A stretch of DNA of 12,049 nt from an uncultured Clostridia bacterium (GCA_934296355.1 CAKRAY010000037.1:1-12049), one strand, 5' to 3'. Positions 1 through 7,190 are shown, counted from the stretch's first letter. Translations and numbers: made by a program. Notes: generated by a model not told the origin, from the sequence alone.

Positions 1-2
1 CG

Positions 3-146
3 CAGACCATAGCCGTGGTCAATGAGCGCAGCAAGAGCAAGATGCGCTTCTCGCTCCGCAACCTCAGCGGCCCCGACGGACGTATCACTGGGTGCGAGTC
101 TGTGCTCGTCATACCCGATGGCATGACCTTCAAGGGACTCATGTGA
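3..146 (+). CDS. C-terminal 47 residues of an unrecognised gene (5' end outside window)
   Basis: The third forward frame is open from the window edge to a TGA at 144-146 and encodes 47 residues ending in ...IPDGMTFKGLM. Codons are strongly G/C-ending (CGC, GGC, CTC, AAG, GAC), unlike every other gene here, where TTA, ATA, TTT and AAA are common. The tail is basic at first (ERSKSKMRFSLR) and has no membrane segment. I do not recognise the family. It may belong to a different genome (assembly chimera) or to acquired DNA, because the base composition changes about 90 bp downstream. The open frame, the sharp stop and the consistent codon bias make real coding likely, but a 47-residue piece cannot be assigned a function. 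Confidence 0.5.
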   Translation, partial: QTIAVVNERSKSKMRFSLRNLSGPDGRITGCESVLVIPDGMTFKGLM

Positions 147-173
147 GTGCTTCGACATCCGCAAATGGCTGGA

Positions 174-239
174 GGAATGTAAGCACAGTGCTGAAGGAGT
201 GCAAGTATGGGGCTAAAGCAATGCAAGCACAGTGCTGAC
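174..239. repeat. Three imperfect 22-bp tandem repeat units
   Basis: Units lie at 174-195, 196-217 and 218-239. Units 1 and 3 share a 14-base identical core, AAGCACAGTGCTGA (181-194 and 225-238), and the core AGCAC-A-GTGCT is an odd-centred palindrome. Unit 2 is diverged (GGAGTGCAAGTATGGGGC...) but keeps the length and the G.A.TG.AAG spacing. The array lies just after the stop codon of the GC-rich gene and stops exactly where the AT-richer sequence begins, the last base of unit 3 being the first mismatch to unit 1. Its role is unknown: a minisatellite, protein-binding sites, or a repeat that misled an assembler. Confidence 0.6.
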
Positions 240-1014
240 GAAAGGAAAAGTTCTTTTTTACTTCGGAAAGTTTTCGCCTATTATAGGCGGAATAGTCGTC
301 ATAGCCAATTTAGCCGTTTTTTGCACTACCCTTGCGGGGAGCGAGCGGGTTTTTTATAATTTATTCGGGATACGCTGCGGAAGCGTAATTACCGCCCTTC
401 TTACTTTAATCATAGTCTTTTTCGGCTTCAAACAAATAAAAATCGTCAATACGCTTATAGTACCCGTTATTATCGCGCTCGTATTGGTGATTTTTTTTCG
501 CGACAAATCCCCTATTTCTACGGATGGCAAGTTTTCCGTCGCGCAACCGTTTTGCTACGCTGCGATGAACGTAATTACCGGCGGGTTCGTCGTTTCGGAG
601 ATATCGTCGGACTTTACGGAAAAGCAATGCGTTCTTTCGGGCTTACTTACGGGACTTTGTCTTACCGCGATGCTGCTTGCAATTTATTTCCCCGTAAAAA
701 ACGTAAGCGAAGAGATGCCCTTAATAGTAAAAGCGACGCTTCTCGACCTTAAAGTCGTGGGAAACGTCGTGTTATACTTAGCGATGCTGACAACGCTTAT
801 CGGCACGCTGCAAGCGACCGCAAAAAACAGCGTTTACAAGAAAATCTTGTTTTCCGCGCTCGGATTGCTTGTTTCGAGCGTAGGCTTTGCGGAACTCATC
901 GATAAGATGTATCCCGTTCTCGGCGCAATCGGCGGCGCCGTTTGCATTGCGTTCGTTATTGTTTATTTTGCGGGTAACCGATCTTCACGTTATTGTAACC
1001 CACAATGCCTATAA
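232..1014 (+). CDS. YkvI-family (APC-like) integral membrane protein, N-terminally truncated
   Basis: The translation is almost wholly hydrophobic, with about eight membrane segments. It resembles the uncharacterised YkvI membrane family of Firmicutes, whose members are usually about 340 residues with about ten segments. Matching features are the LAGS-x-x-x-F...FG stretch near residues 35-47, the G-x-K-x-I-x-x-V-N-x-x-x-V-P segment (residues 65-79), and the MPLIVKA...LYLAMLTTLIGTLQA region (about 161-195). The first 80 or so residues (about two helices) are missing. The nominal GTG start at 232 lies inside the third tandem repeat and the frame is closed at 214-216, so 232 is not a genuine start; authentic codons seem to begin at about 239-241. 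The 3' end runs 59 bp into the opposing dnaE. Substrate is unknown. Family assignment is from remembered similarity and is moderately sure. Confidence 0.65.
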   Translation: MLTKGKVLFYFGKFSPIIGGIVVIANLAVFCTTLAGSERVFYNLFGIRCGSVITALLTLIIVFFGFKQIKIVNTLIVPVIIALVLVIFFRDKSPISTDGKFSVAQPFCYAAMNVITGGFVVSEISSDFTEKQCVLSGLLTGLCLTAMLLAIYFPVKNVSEEMPLIVKATLLDLKVVGNVVLYLAMLTTLIGTLQATAKNSVYKKILFSALGLLVSSVGFAELIDKMYPVLGAIGGAVCIAFVIVYFAGNRSSRYCNPQCL

Positions 1015-4000
1015 GGCGGTTTTTTACCGTTTCCAAACTTCTTACCCTATTATTAAGTTTATAAAGTTTTCCGTCGACTTGCATTTTTACCACGGCGCCG
1101 TAGTCGTCTTGATACTGCTCGAGCAAATTCAAGACGTTTTGATAAACGCTTTCGTCGTTCGCTATTTTCACATAGAGTATCCTTGCGTCCTCGACTAACT
1201 GTTTATCTTCCAAACCCCACGGCATTAACGACTGTATCTCCAATTTCGGCACGCCGCGGTCGCCGCTTATGCTTATTTTCGCGCGGATTTTTACCAGTTT
1301 ATCTTCTTGCAACAAGTCTTTATAGCGTTGTAAAACGTTAGAAAAGAAAGTTACTTCCGTACTGCCGTAAAAGTCTTCTACGATGGCGTAGCCCCATTTT
1401 TTGTTATTCTTATTGACTTTTATCGTTATATCGCTGATTATACCGCCGAAAAAGACTTGGTCGCCGTCTTTCACTTGGTATTTATAGTGCATTACGGGAT
1501 TGCCATCGTCGTCATACTCGGGTTCGGCTTCTTCGTCTTCTATCGGCGCGAGTAACGTCGTATTGAAACTGAACTTGGCAAACTCTTCTTCGTGGTCTTC
1601 CAAGGGATGCCCGGTAACGTATCTACCTAAAACCTCTTTTTCGAGTTTTAATCTTTCCAATTTGCTTTCGGCAACCGGAACGTACTCGTAGTTGTTGTCC
1701 AACATAAAGTCAAAGAAGATTTGCCCGCCGCCTATCAGTTCTTTATTGCTCGTTTCTATGGACAAAATCTTATCGTAATTTGCCATCAACGTGGCGCGGT
1801 TATGTCCGAAGCAATCGAACACGCCGCCTTTAATCAAACTTTCTATCATTCTTCTATTGAGCGCGTCGCTATTCACTCTACGGACGAATTCGCCGAAGTC
1901 GCTAAAAGGTCCGTTCGCTTCTCTCTCTTTGACAATAGCGTCTACCACGTTTCTACCGACGTTTTTTATACACGCCAAGCCGTAACGAATACCGTGTTTT
2001 TCCGGGATGAACAAGCCTTCGCTATGGTTGATATCCGGCGGGAAAAGTTCTATGCACATTTCTTTCAAAAGGCGCAAATACTTGGACGTATCGACGGGGT
2101 TGGTAATTCTGTTGTTTATAACCGCGCAGATATATTCTACCGGGTAATAATTCTTCAAATAAGCGGTTTGATAGGTAAGCACGGAATACGCGGCGGCGTG
2201 CGACTTATTGAACGCGTAAGATCCGAAGGCTTCGAGTTTTCGCCATAAGTTCTCGGCGAACTCCGGGTTTACGCCCCTAGCGATACAACCGTTCATAAAC
2301 TTCGGGTGCTGTTCGGGCGCGGACGCTAATTTTTTCTTACAAATAAGTTTTCTATAATAGTCCGCTTCGTTAAGCGTATAGCCGGCAAGCGCTTGCGTAA
2401 TTCTCATCGCTTGTTCCTGGTATACGATTATGCCGTAGGTATTTTCCAAAATCGGTTTTAATCTTTCGTCGCCGTAATCGATTTCGTCGGGATGATACTT
2501 GTTGTAAATATACTGAGGTATATACTCGATAGGACCGGGTCTGAACAAACTAACTCCTGCGATAATTTCTTCGAGGAGCGACGGTTTCAACTTCTTCATA
2601 AAGTCTTTCATACCGCCGCTTTCAAGTTGGAATACGGTATCGGTTTCGCCGTCGCCGATAAGTTTATACGCGCCTTTATCTTCGTATCCTATCTTATGGA
2701 AGTCGATATCGACGTTTCTGTACTTCTTAATGAAGTTAAGCGCCATTTGTATATCGGTGAGGGTTTTGAGTGCCAAGAAGTCCATTTTCAGTAACCCTAA
2801 CTCCTCGCACTCGATCATATCGAACTGTGTGGTAATATCCTCGCCGTTACGCGAAAGCGCGACTTTGGTATCGACCGGGACGGAGCAAATAATAACGCCG
2901 GCGGCGTGCTTACCGCGGTCCTTAGGCATATCTTCTATTTGAATAGCCAAGTCGATAATCTCTTTGTAAGTCGGGTTGCTTTCGTACATCGTGGCGAGTT
3001 CTTCGACGCAATGCGGGTCGTTCCTATCGATAAGATTGGGGATATGAATCTTCTTATCGTTATCGCGGATATTTTTTACCAATTCGTTTGCTTCGGCAAA
3101 GGGAACTTTGAAAACTCTGGCGACGTTTTTTATCGCGTTCTTTTTCTTCATCGTACCGAACGTAATAATCTGCGAAACGTGGTCGGGATGATACTTTTCT
3201 CTTACGTAAGCGATTACTTCTTCACGCCTATCCGAACAAAAGTCAACGTCGAAGTCGGGCATGGACGCTCTTTCTCTATTCAAAAATCTTTCGAAAAGCA
3301 AGTCGTATTTCAGCGGGTCTACGTCGGTAATTTTTATAGCGTAAGCGACGATACTGCCCACGCCGCTACCTCTACCCGCGCCTACGGGTATGCCGTGACT
3401 CTTCGCGTAATTGATAAAATCCCAAACTATCAAGTAGTAACTCGCGTAACCCAAACTTATAATAACGTCGAGTTCTTCTTCCGCGCGGTTTCTGATAGCA
3501 TCGGTAATTTCTCCGTAGCGCATTTTCAGACCTTCGTAGGTCATTTTTCTCAGATAATCTTTATCGTCCTCGTAGCCCTCCGGCGGATCGTAATGCGGAA
3601 CAGTATACTCGTGGAATTTGATTTCGAGATTACACTTATCGGCGATTTCTATAGTATTGTCGAGCGGTTCTTCGTCGCCTATCACGTCAAGCATTTCGTC
3701 GTAAGTTTTGTAATAGAACTCGTCGTTAGGAAATCGCATTCTGTTGGGGTCATCGTAGTCCGAACCCGTTTGTATACACAAAAGCACGTCGTGCGCTTTG
3801 GCGTCGGAGCGATTAACGTAGTGAATATCGTTGGTCGCAACGGTCTTTATGCCGAGATCGTAAGCGATTTTTTTCAAACTGCCGAACACTTCTCTTTCCT
3901 CGGGTATGCCGTGGTTTTGGAGTTCTATATAAAAATCGTCCTTAAAAAGGGCCTGATAACGCTTGGCGATACGCACCGCGCCGTCGTAGTTCTTATTTAG

Positions 4001-4432
4001 TAACGTTTGCGGTATTTCGCCCGCTATACACGCGCTCAGGCATATAACGCCTTGGGAGTACTGCTGTAAATGCTCGAAGTCGATTCTCGGCTTTTCATAG
4101 AATCCGTCTACGAACGCAATGGACGAAAGTTTCATGATATTATGGAAACCCACGTCGTCCTTAGCGAGTAAAATAAGGTGGTATCTCGGCGTTCCGCGTT
4201 GTTTAACCGTTAAATCGTCGGTGACATACGCTTCCATACCGATAATGGGCTTTATATGTTTCGCTTTACACTCTTTATAAAACTTTATCGCGCCGTACAC
4301 GTTGCCGTGGTCGGTCAAAGCCACCGCTCTCGCGCCGCTTTCCGCCGCCTTTGCCACGAGATTTTTTATTCTCGCGCAACCGTCCAGCAAACTGTACTCG
4401 GAATGGTTGTGTAAATGTATAAATTCTTTCAT
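956..4432 (-). CDS. dnaE: DNA polymerase III subunit alpha (DnaE)
   Basis: This is the replicative C-family polymerase catalytic subunit, 1158 residues, a normal length for DnaE1-type enzymes. Order of domains: an N-terminal PHP domain (residues about 4-215) with HLHNHSEYSLLDG, LTDHGNVYG and TNDIHY; the polymerase core, with the catalytic PDFDVDF motif (D393, D395) and the third aspartate D551 in KMDFLALKTL; a helix-hairpin-helix around 813-850 (GLACIKNVG); and an OB fold at about 988-1070 (FFGGIISDITIKVNKNN). All nine residues that bind metal in PHP domains of the Taq type appear present (H8, H10, D17, H42, E67, H85, C135, D202, H204), so a PHP 3'-5' exonuclease is plausible. The ATG at 4432 follows AAGGAG (4438-4443) by 5 nt and lies 41 bp after whiA. 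In Clostridia it normally works beside PolC. The 3' end overlaps the convergent YkvI-like gene. Confidence 0.97.
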   Translation of the reverse strand: MKEFIHLHNHSEYSLLDGCARIKNLVAKAAESGARAVALTDHGNVYGAIKFYKECKAKHIKPIIGMEAYVTDDLTVKQRGTPRYHLILLAKDDVGFHNIMKLSSIAFVDGFYEKPRIDFEHLQQYSQGVICLSACIAGEIPQTLLNKNYDGAVRIAKRYQALFKDDFYIELQNHGIPEEREVFGSLKKIAYDLGIKTVATNDIHYVNRSDAKAHDVLLCIQTGSDYDDPNRMRFPNDEFYYKTYDEMLDVIGDEEPLDNTIEIADKCNLEIKFHEYTVPHYDPPEGYEDDKDYLRKMTYEGLKMRYGEITDAIRNRAEEELDVIISLGYASYYLIVWDFINYAKSHGIPVGAGRGSGVGSIVAYAIKITDVDPLKYDLLFERFLNRERASMPDFDVDFCSDRREEVIAYVREKYHPDHVSQIITFGTMKKKNAIKNVARVFKVPFAEANELVKNIRDNDKKIHIPNLIDRNDPHCVEELATMYESNPTYKEIIDLAIQIEDMPKDRGKHAAGVIICSVPVDTKVALSRNGEDITTQFDMIECEELGLLKMDFLALKTLTDIQMALNFIKKYRNVDIDFHKIGYEDKGAYKLIGDGETDTVFQLESGGMKDFMKKLKPSLLEEIIAGVSLFRPGPIEYIPQYIYNKYHPDEIDYGDERLKPILENTYGIIVYQEQAMRITQALAGYTLNEADYYRKLICKKKLASAPEQHPKFMNGCIARGVNPEFAENLWRKLEAFGSYAFNKSHAAAYSVLTYQTAYLKNYYPVEYICAVINNRITNPVDTSKYLRLLKEMCIELFPPDINHSEGLFIPEKHGIRYGLACIKNVGRNVVDAIVKEREANGPFSDFGEFVRRVNSDALNRRMIESLIKGGVFDCFGHNRATLMANYDKILSIETSNKELIGGGQIFFDFMLDNNYEYVPVAESKLERLKLEKEVLGRYVTGHPLEDHEEEFAKFSFNTTLLAPIEDEEAEPEYDDDGNPVMHYKYQVKDGDQVFFGGIISDITIKVNKNNKKWGYAIVEDFYGSTEVTFFSNVLQRYKDLLQEDKLVKIRAKISISGDRGVPKLEIQSLMPWGLEDKQLVEDARILYVKIANDESVYQNVLNLLEQYQDDYGAVVKMQVDGKLYKLNNRVRSLETVKNRLIGIVGYNNVKIGYPQNKQ

Positions 4433-4437
4433 TTGCT

Positions 4438-4456
4438 CTCCTTCGGGAGTGTCCCG
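4438..4456 (-). promoter_or_regulatory. dnaE ribosome binding site within two mutually exclusive small hairpins
   Basis: On the - strand the dnaE Shine-Dalgarno AAGGAG (4438-4443) can pair in a short stem CTCC-CGAA-GGAG (4438-4449). The same CTCC is also part of TCCCG, which can instead pair upstream as CGGGA-CAC-TCCCG (4444-4456). Only one of the two can form at a time. The stems are 4 and 5 bp, so control of translation is only a suggestion. Confidence 0.25.
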
Positions 4457-4473
4457 CGCGTTTATTTACGCTC

Positions 4474-5424
4474 TCATTCGTTAAGCGATTCCGCTATTTC
4501 CACTATTCTTCTCAATCTATGGTTCAAACAACTTTTACTTATGGGCGGTTGCAACTTCATACGCAATTCTTCCAGCGACACGTCGGGAAATTCGCACCGC
4601 AAATCGCATATTTTTTTTAATTCGTCGGAAAGTTTTGAGTATGAGCCGGAATTTTTTATGCGCGTTATCGCGTCGATTTGTCTTGCGCCCGCCACAACCG
4701 ATTTGTCGAGGTTGGCGAGGTCGAAGTTATTTACCCTATTGACGTCGTTCCTTAACTGCCTCGCGCTTATTACGTCGTAAAGTAATAAAGAACCCTTTAC
4801 GCTACCCAAAAACGTCAATATGCCGCAAATCGCTTCCGAACTTTTAATATATATGCCGCTGCCTTTTTTCTTACGTTTTACCGTACCCGGTTCCAATAAA
4901 CATTCTTGCTCGATGAGCGTAACGATTTTTTCCTTTACTATATCGCTATTGAGATTAAACGAGAGCGTATAGCCTTGCGAAACGCCGCCGCCCGATTGAC
5001 TTTCGGGTATTTTCAAGAAACCGCAAGATAAAAACGCTTTTTTCGTCGCTTTCGACCCGACGAGTTTTGGCGGCAATACGTCGATAAATTCATATTTTCT
5101 AGTTACCACGCCGCATTTTTCCAATAAGTCGGAAGATATTTCCGCAGGTATTACCAACGTATAGAAAAAGCCCTCTTTATATCCGAGGTTCATTCTACTG
5201 AAATCCGCCGTAACGTCGTAAGAATACAAGTCTTTCACGACGTTTTCGATAAGGCGGATCAAGCGTTGCTCGGCATGTTTTATACTTACGGAAAAGCCGC
5301 GCGGAGTAAAACTGAGTTCGCCCGCGCCGCGAATGACTCCGCTTAAAAAAGAGTAATACTCTCTGCGCTTTACTCCTAAATCGTACAGTTCGTCATATAC
5401 CGTATCGACTACAGTCTTCTCCAA
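4474..5424 (-). CDS. whiA: WhiA DNA-binding regulator
   Basis: WhiA is a DNA-binding protein with a degenerate LAGLIDADG homing-endonuclease-like N-terminal part and a C-terminal helix-turn-helix. It is needed for sporulation control in actinomycetes and affects division and chromosome segregation in Firmicutes. The 316-residue length is typical. Visible features: YYSFLSGVIRGAGELSF near residues 24-40, matching the family's first LAGLIDADG-like helix, and the C-terminal SLEELRMKLQPPISKSCLNHRLRRI (about 279-305), the characteristic WhiA helix-turn-helix with S-K-S-x-x-N-H-R-x-R. The start is TTG at 5424, supported by GAGAGG (5434-5439) nine bases upstream; no in-frame ATG fits. It overlaps the end of murB by 32 bp, suggesting translational coupling, and precedes dnaE by 41 bp. 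The rapZ and yvcK genes that usually precede whiA are absent. Confidence 0.93.
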   Translation of the reverse strand: MEKTVVDTVYDELYDLGVKRREYYSFLSGVIRGAGELSFTPRGFSVSIKHAEQRLIRLIENVVKDLYSYDVTADFSRMNLGYKEGFFYTLVIPAEISSDLLEKCGVVTRKYEFIDVLPPKLVGSKATKKAFLSCGFLKIPESQSGGGVSQGYTLSFNLNSDIVKEKIVTLIEQECLLEPGTVKRKKKGSGIYIKSSEAICGILTFLGSVKGSLLLYDVISARQLRNDVNRVNNFDLANLDKSVVAGARQIDAITRIKNSGSYSKLSDELKKICDLRCEFPDVSLEELRMKLQPPISKSCLNHRLRRIVEIAESLNE

Positions 5425-6262
5425 TAATGCGTACCTCTCTTTCCAGTTTTATCCCTAATCTTTCTTTTACCGTTTCTTCTACGATAAGAATCGTTTCGTA
5501 ATAATCTCTCGCCGCGCAATTACCTTCGTTAATGAAAAAGTTCGCGTGCTTTTCGCTCACTCTGACTCCGGCGTGAACAAATCCTTTAAGTCCCGCGCGT
5601 TCGATTATCTCGCCCGCGCTTACGCCGTTCGCTTTCTTGAAAACGCTACCCAAACTCTTGCCGCGAGGTTGTTTTTCCGCTCTGCTTTTTTTTATCTCCG
5701 ACAGTCGTTTCGATATGTTTTCAAACGAATCTTTTTTTAGTTCGAACTCCGCGCTAAGCACCGCATAATCGTCGTTTAGCGAAGTGTTTCTATAAGAAAA
5801 AGCGATTTCCTGCGGCGTAAGAAGCATTTTTCGTTCTTTCTTCACGTCGTAAAGTTCGATACTCACTATACTCTCGCAAATTTCTTTTCCGAACGCGCCC
5901 GCATTGCCGCGAATGCTGCCGCCCACGCTTCCGGGTATACCGCAAAAATTTTCCAACCCGCTCAAACAGTTTTCCGCGCAAAAAGCGCATACTTTCGTCA
6001 GTCGTTCTCCCGCGTTCGCTTTTACGCGCGTTCCGCAAACGCTCAGCCCGCGATAATTGTTCGTAAGTATCGCCAATCCGCAATAATCCGTAAGCACAAG
6101 CGTGTTGCTTAGCGCGCCGAGTACGAGTTTCTCGTTATAACCCTTTGCGGTAAGCAATTCGGTCATCTCCCTTTCGTTACAAGGAAACGCCGCGTTGCGT
6201 AACGTTTCTCCGCACCCGCAAGTCGACAGTCGAGCGGCGGAAAATGCCTCTATCGCGGTCAT
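5393..6262 (-). CDS. murB: UDP-N-acetylenolpyruvoylglucosamine reductase (MurB)
   Basis: MurB is a cytoplasmic FAD enzyme that reduces UDP-GlcNAc-enolpyruvate to UDP-MurNAc with NADPH, the second committed step of peptidoglycan synthesis. The 289-residue length fits the short (type II) form. Clear motifs: GIPGSVGGSIRGNAGAFG (residues 108-125), the FAD/substrate segment; SLGSVFKKANG with the probable catalytic serine S206; AGEIIERAGLKG; EKHANFFIN; and the terminal KLEREVRIIGE with the conserved LExEV (273-277). Unusual: the family's V-x-GGGSN FAD loop is LGALSN here (48-53), and the early TTFKIGG-like stretch reads STCGCGE. There are ten cysteines, several clustered (C92, C95, C99). The ATG at 6262 follows GGGGG by 7 nt, but a perfect -10 hexamer ends 1 nt before it, so the true start is less certain than usual. 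It overlaps whiA by 32 bp. Confidence 0.93.
   Translation of the reverse strand: MTAIEAFSAARLSTCGCGETLRNAAFPCNEREMTELLTAKGYNEKLVLGALSNTLVLTDYCGLAILTNNYRGLSVCGTRVKANAGERLTKVCAFCAENCLSGLENFCGIPGSVGGSIRGNAGAFGKEICESIVSIELYDVKKERKMLLTPQEIAFSYRNTSLNDDYAVLSAEFELKKDSFENISKRLSEIKKSRAEKQPRGKSLGSVFKKANGVSAGEIIERAGLKGFVHAGVRVSEKHANFFINEGNCAARDYYETILIVEETVKERLGIKLEREVRIIGEDCSRYGI
5434..5439 (-). promoter_or_regulatory. Ribosome binding site supporting the TTG start of whiA
   Basis: GAGAGG on the - strand lies nine bases before the TTG at 5424-5422, inside the murB coding sequence. It supports a TTG start for whiA and a 32-bp overlap with murB. Confidence 0.55.
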
Positions 6263-6377
6263 AATTATACCCCCAAAAATATACTTTTGTCAACGCCTAT
6301 AAGCGTCGCGAAGTTCCCTCGCTCTCAACTTTCTAAAGCGCCGCCTTATAAATTATATTTTTAGATATAAAACTATA
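6263..6377. other. 115-bp intergenic region between the HAD gene and murB
   Basis: Apart from the consensus promoter at its left end, it holds only weak inverted pairs: GAAAGTT/AACTTC around 6311-6334 with one bulge, and ACGC/GCGT at 6293-6306. Neither is followed by a T-run on the - strand, so no intrinsic terminator is supported after the HAD gene, and read-through from uvrC-HAD into murB is possible. Confidence 0.5.
6264..6293 (-). promoter_or_regulatory. Consensus sigma-A promoter directly abutting the murB start codon
   Basis: On the - strand TTGACA (6293-6288) and TATAAT (6269-6264) are both perfect and separated by 18 nt (6287-6270). The -10 box ends one base before the annotated murB ATG (6262-6260). 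Transcription would be expected to start near 6257, after that ATG. The promoter could therefore serve whiA-dnaE, or murB from a different start. The G-run that would act as the murB ribosome binding site lies in the -10/-35 spacer. Confidence 0.6.
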
Positions 6378-7190
6378 TTACTCCGCAAGGCAATAGCGTT
6401 CGATTACCCACGAAACGGGGTCGTGGTCGAGGTCGGGAGCGATGACGTTTGCGTGCAGTTTCGCCACTTCGCTTCCGCTACCTACGCAAACGCCCAAGCC
6501 CGCGAAATCGAGCATGGTAACATCGTTCTCGGAATCGCCGACGCAGATAATTTCGTCTTGTTTTATTCCGTATTTATCTGCGACGAATTTTACCGAACCG
6601 CCCTTGCTTACGCCCTTAGGTATGATTTCCGCAATGAACGGTTTACTGGTGTTTATTAAAAATTTATCCCCGAATTTTTCTTTCAATTCCGCAAGTATTT
6701 CGGGTATTTTCGACGGGTCTTCGAGAACCAAAAGTTTGGGCGTTCTTATATTTTTCGCCGGGATATACTCGGTGAGTTTTACGCCCGTTTGCACAAATTC
6801 GGCGTGGCTTATGGTTGCATACAATTCGGTAAAAGAACACGCCTTTTCGGTATAAACGTAGCCGTCAATGTATATCTGATAATAATATCCTTTCGATTCG
6901 AGATATTTGCCTATTTCTACCGCGTCCTCGACGGATACAAACGCTTTGTAATACTCTTCTCCGCTTTCTATATCGGTAATTGCCGCGCCTTGATAAGTGA
7001 TAATTTCTCCTTTAAGTCCGAGTTCTTTAGCTATAGGCAAAGCGCCTTGCGTCATTCTTCCGGTAACTATACAAAACTTTCCGCCTAAACTTAAGTACTT
7101 ACTTATACTCTCTTTCAAATTTTTTCCGAACTGCCTTTTAGAGTCTATCAACGTGTCGTCAAGGTCGCTGCAAATAAGTTTATACTTCAT
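6378..7190 (-). CDS. Cof-type HAD-superfamily phosphatase
   Basis: This is a haloacid dehalogenase family hydrolase of the Cof/YidA (IIB cap) type. These are cytoplasmic phosphatases acting on sugar phosphates or other small phosphorylated metabolites; the substrate here cannot be read from sequence. All four motifs are visible in 270 residues, a normal length: motif I CSDLDDTLID with nucleophile D9 and acid D11; motif II IVTGR with T43; motif III lysine K196 in GVSKGGSVK; and motif IV VGDSENDVTML with D219 and D223. The C2-type cap lies between motifs II and III. The ATG at 7190 follows AAGGAG (7195-7200) by 4 nt, inside the end of uvrC, with which it overlaps by 11 bp, so translational coupling to uvrC is likely. 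It is followed by a 115-bp gap before murB with no clear terminator. Confidence 0.92.
   Translation of the reverse strand: MKYKLICSDLDDTLIDSKRQFGKNLKESISKYLSLGGKFCIVTGRMTQGALPIAKELGLKGEIITYQGAAITDIESGEEYYKAFVSVEDAVEIGKYLESKGYYYQIYIDGYVYTEKACSFTELYATISHAEFVQTGVKLTEYIPAKNIRTPKLLVLEDPSKIPEILAELKEKFGDKFLINTSKPFIAEIIPKGVSKGGSVKFVADKYGIKQDEIICVGDSENDVTMLDFAGLGVCVGSGSEVAKLHANVIAPDLDHDPVSWVIERYCLAE

Noticed and set aside
232..234. GTG at 232 as the true start of the YkvI-like gene
   Set aside because: It lies inside the third tandem repeat unit and the protein lacks the family's N-terminal part, so it is an accidental start.
174..239. CRISPR array
   Set aside because: The three units are contiguous with no spacers, and the middle one is diverged. 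No cas genes are present.
207..355. Small + strand frame starting at ATG 207 after an AAGGAG-like site in the tandem repeat
   Set aside because: It crosses the composition break and then runs out of frame through the YkvI-like coding sequence. It exists only because of the junction.
2906..4000. Long + strand open frame (364 codons) opposite dnaE, with others at 1721-2248 and 11526-11867
   Set aside because: They lie wholly antisense to strongly supported or clearly coding - strand frames, have no ribosome binding site, and read as low-complexity F/V/R-rich mirror translations. They are by-products of the codon use.
5790..6083. Second - strand frame inside murB (97 codons)
   Set aside because: It overlaps murB in another frame and is arginine-rich nonsense, with no ribosome binding site or family resemblance.
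6293..6334. Terminator after the HAD gene
   Set aside because: The possible stems are short or bulged and no T-run follows on the - strand.
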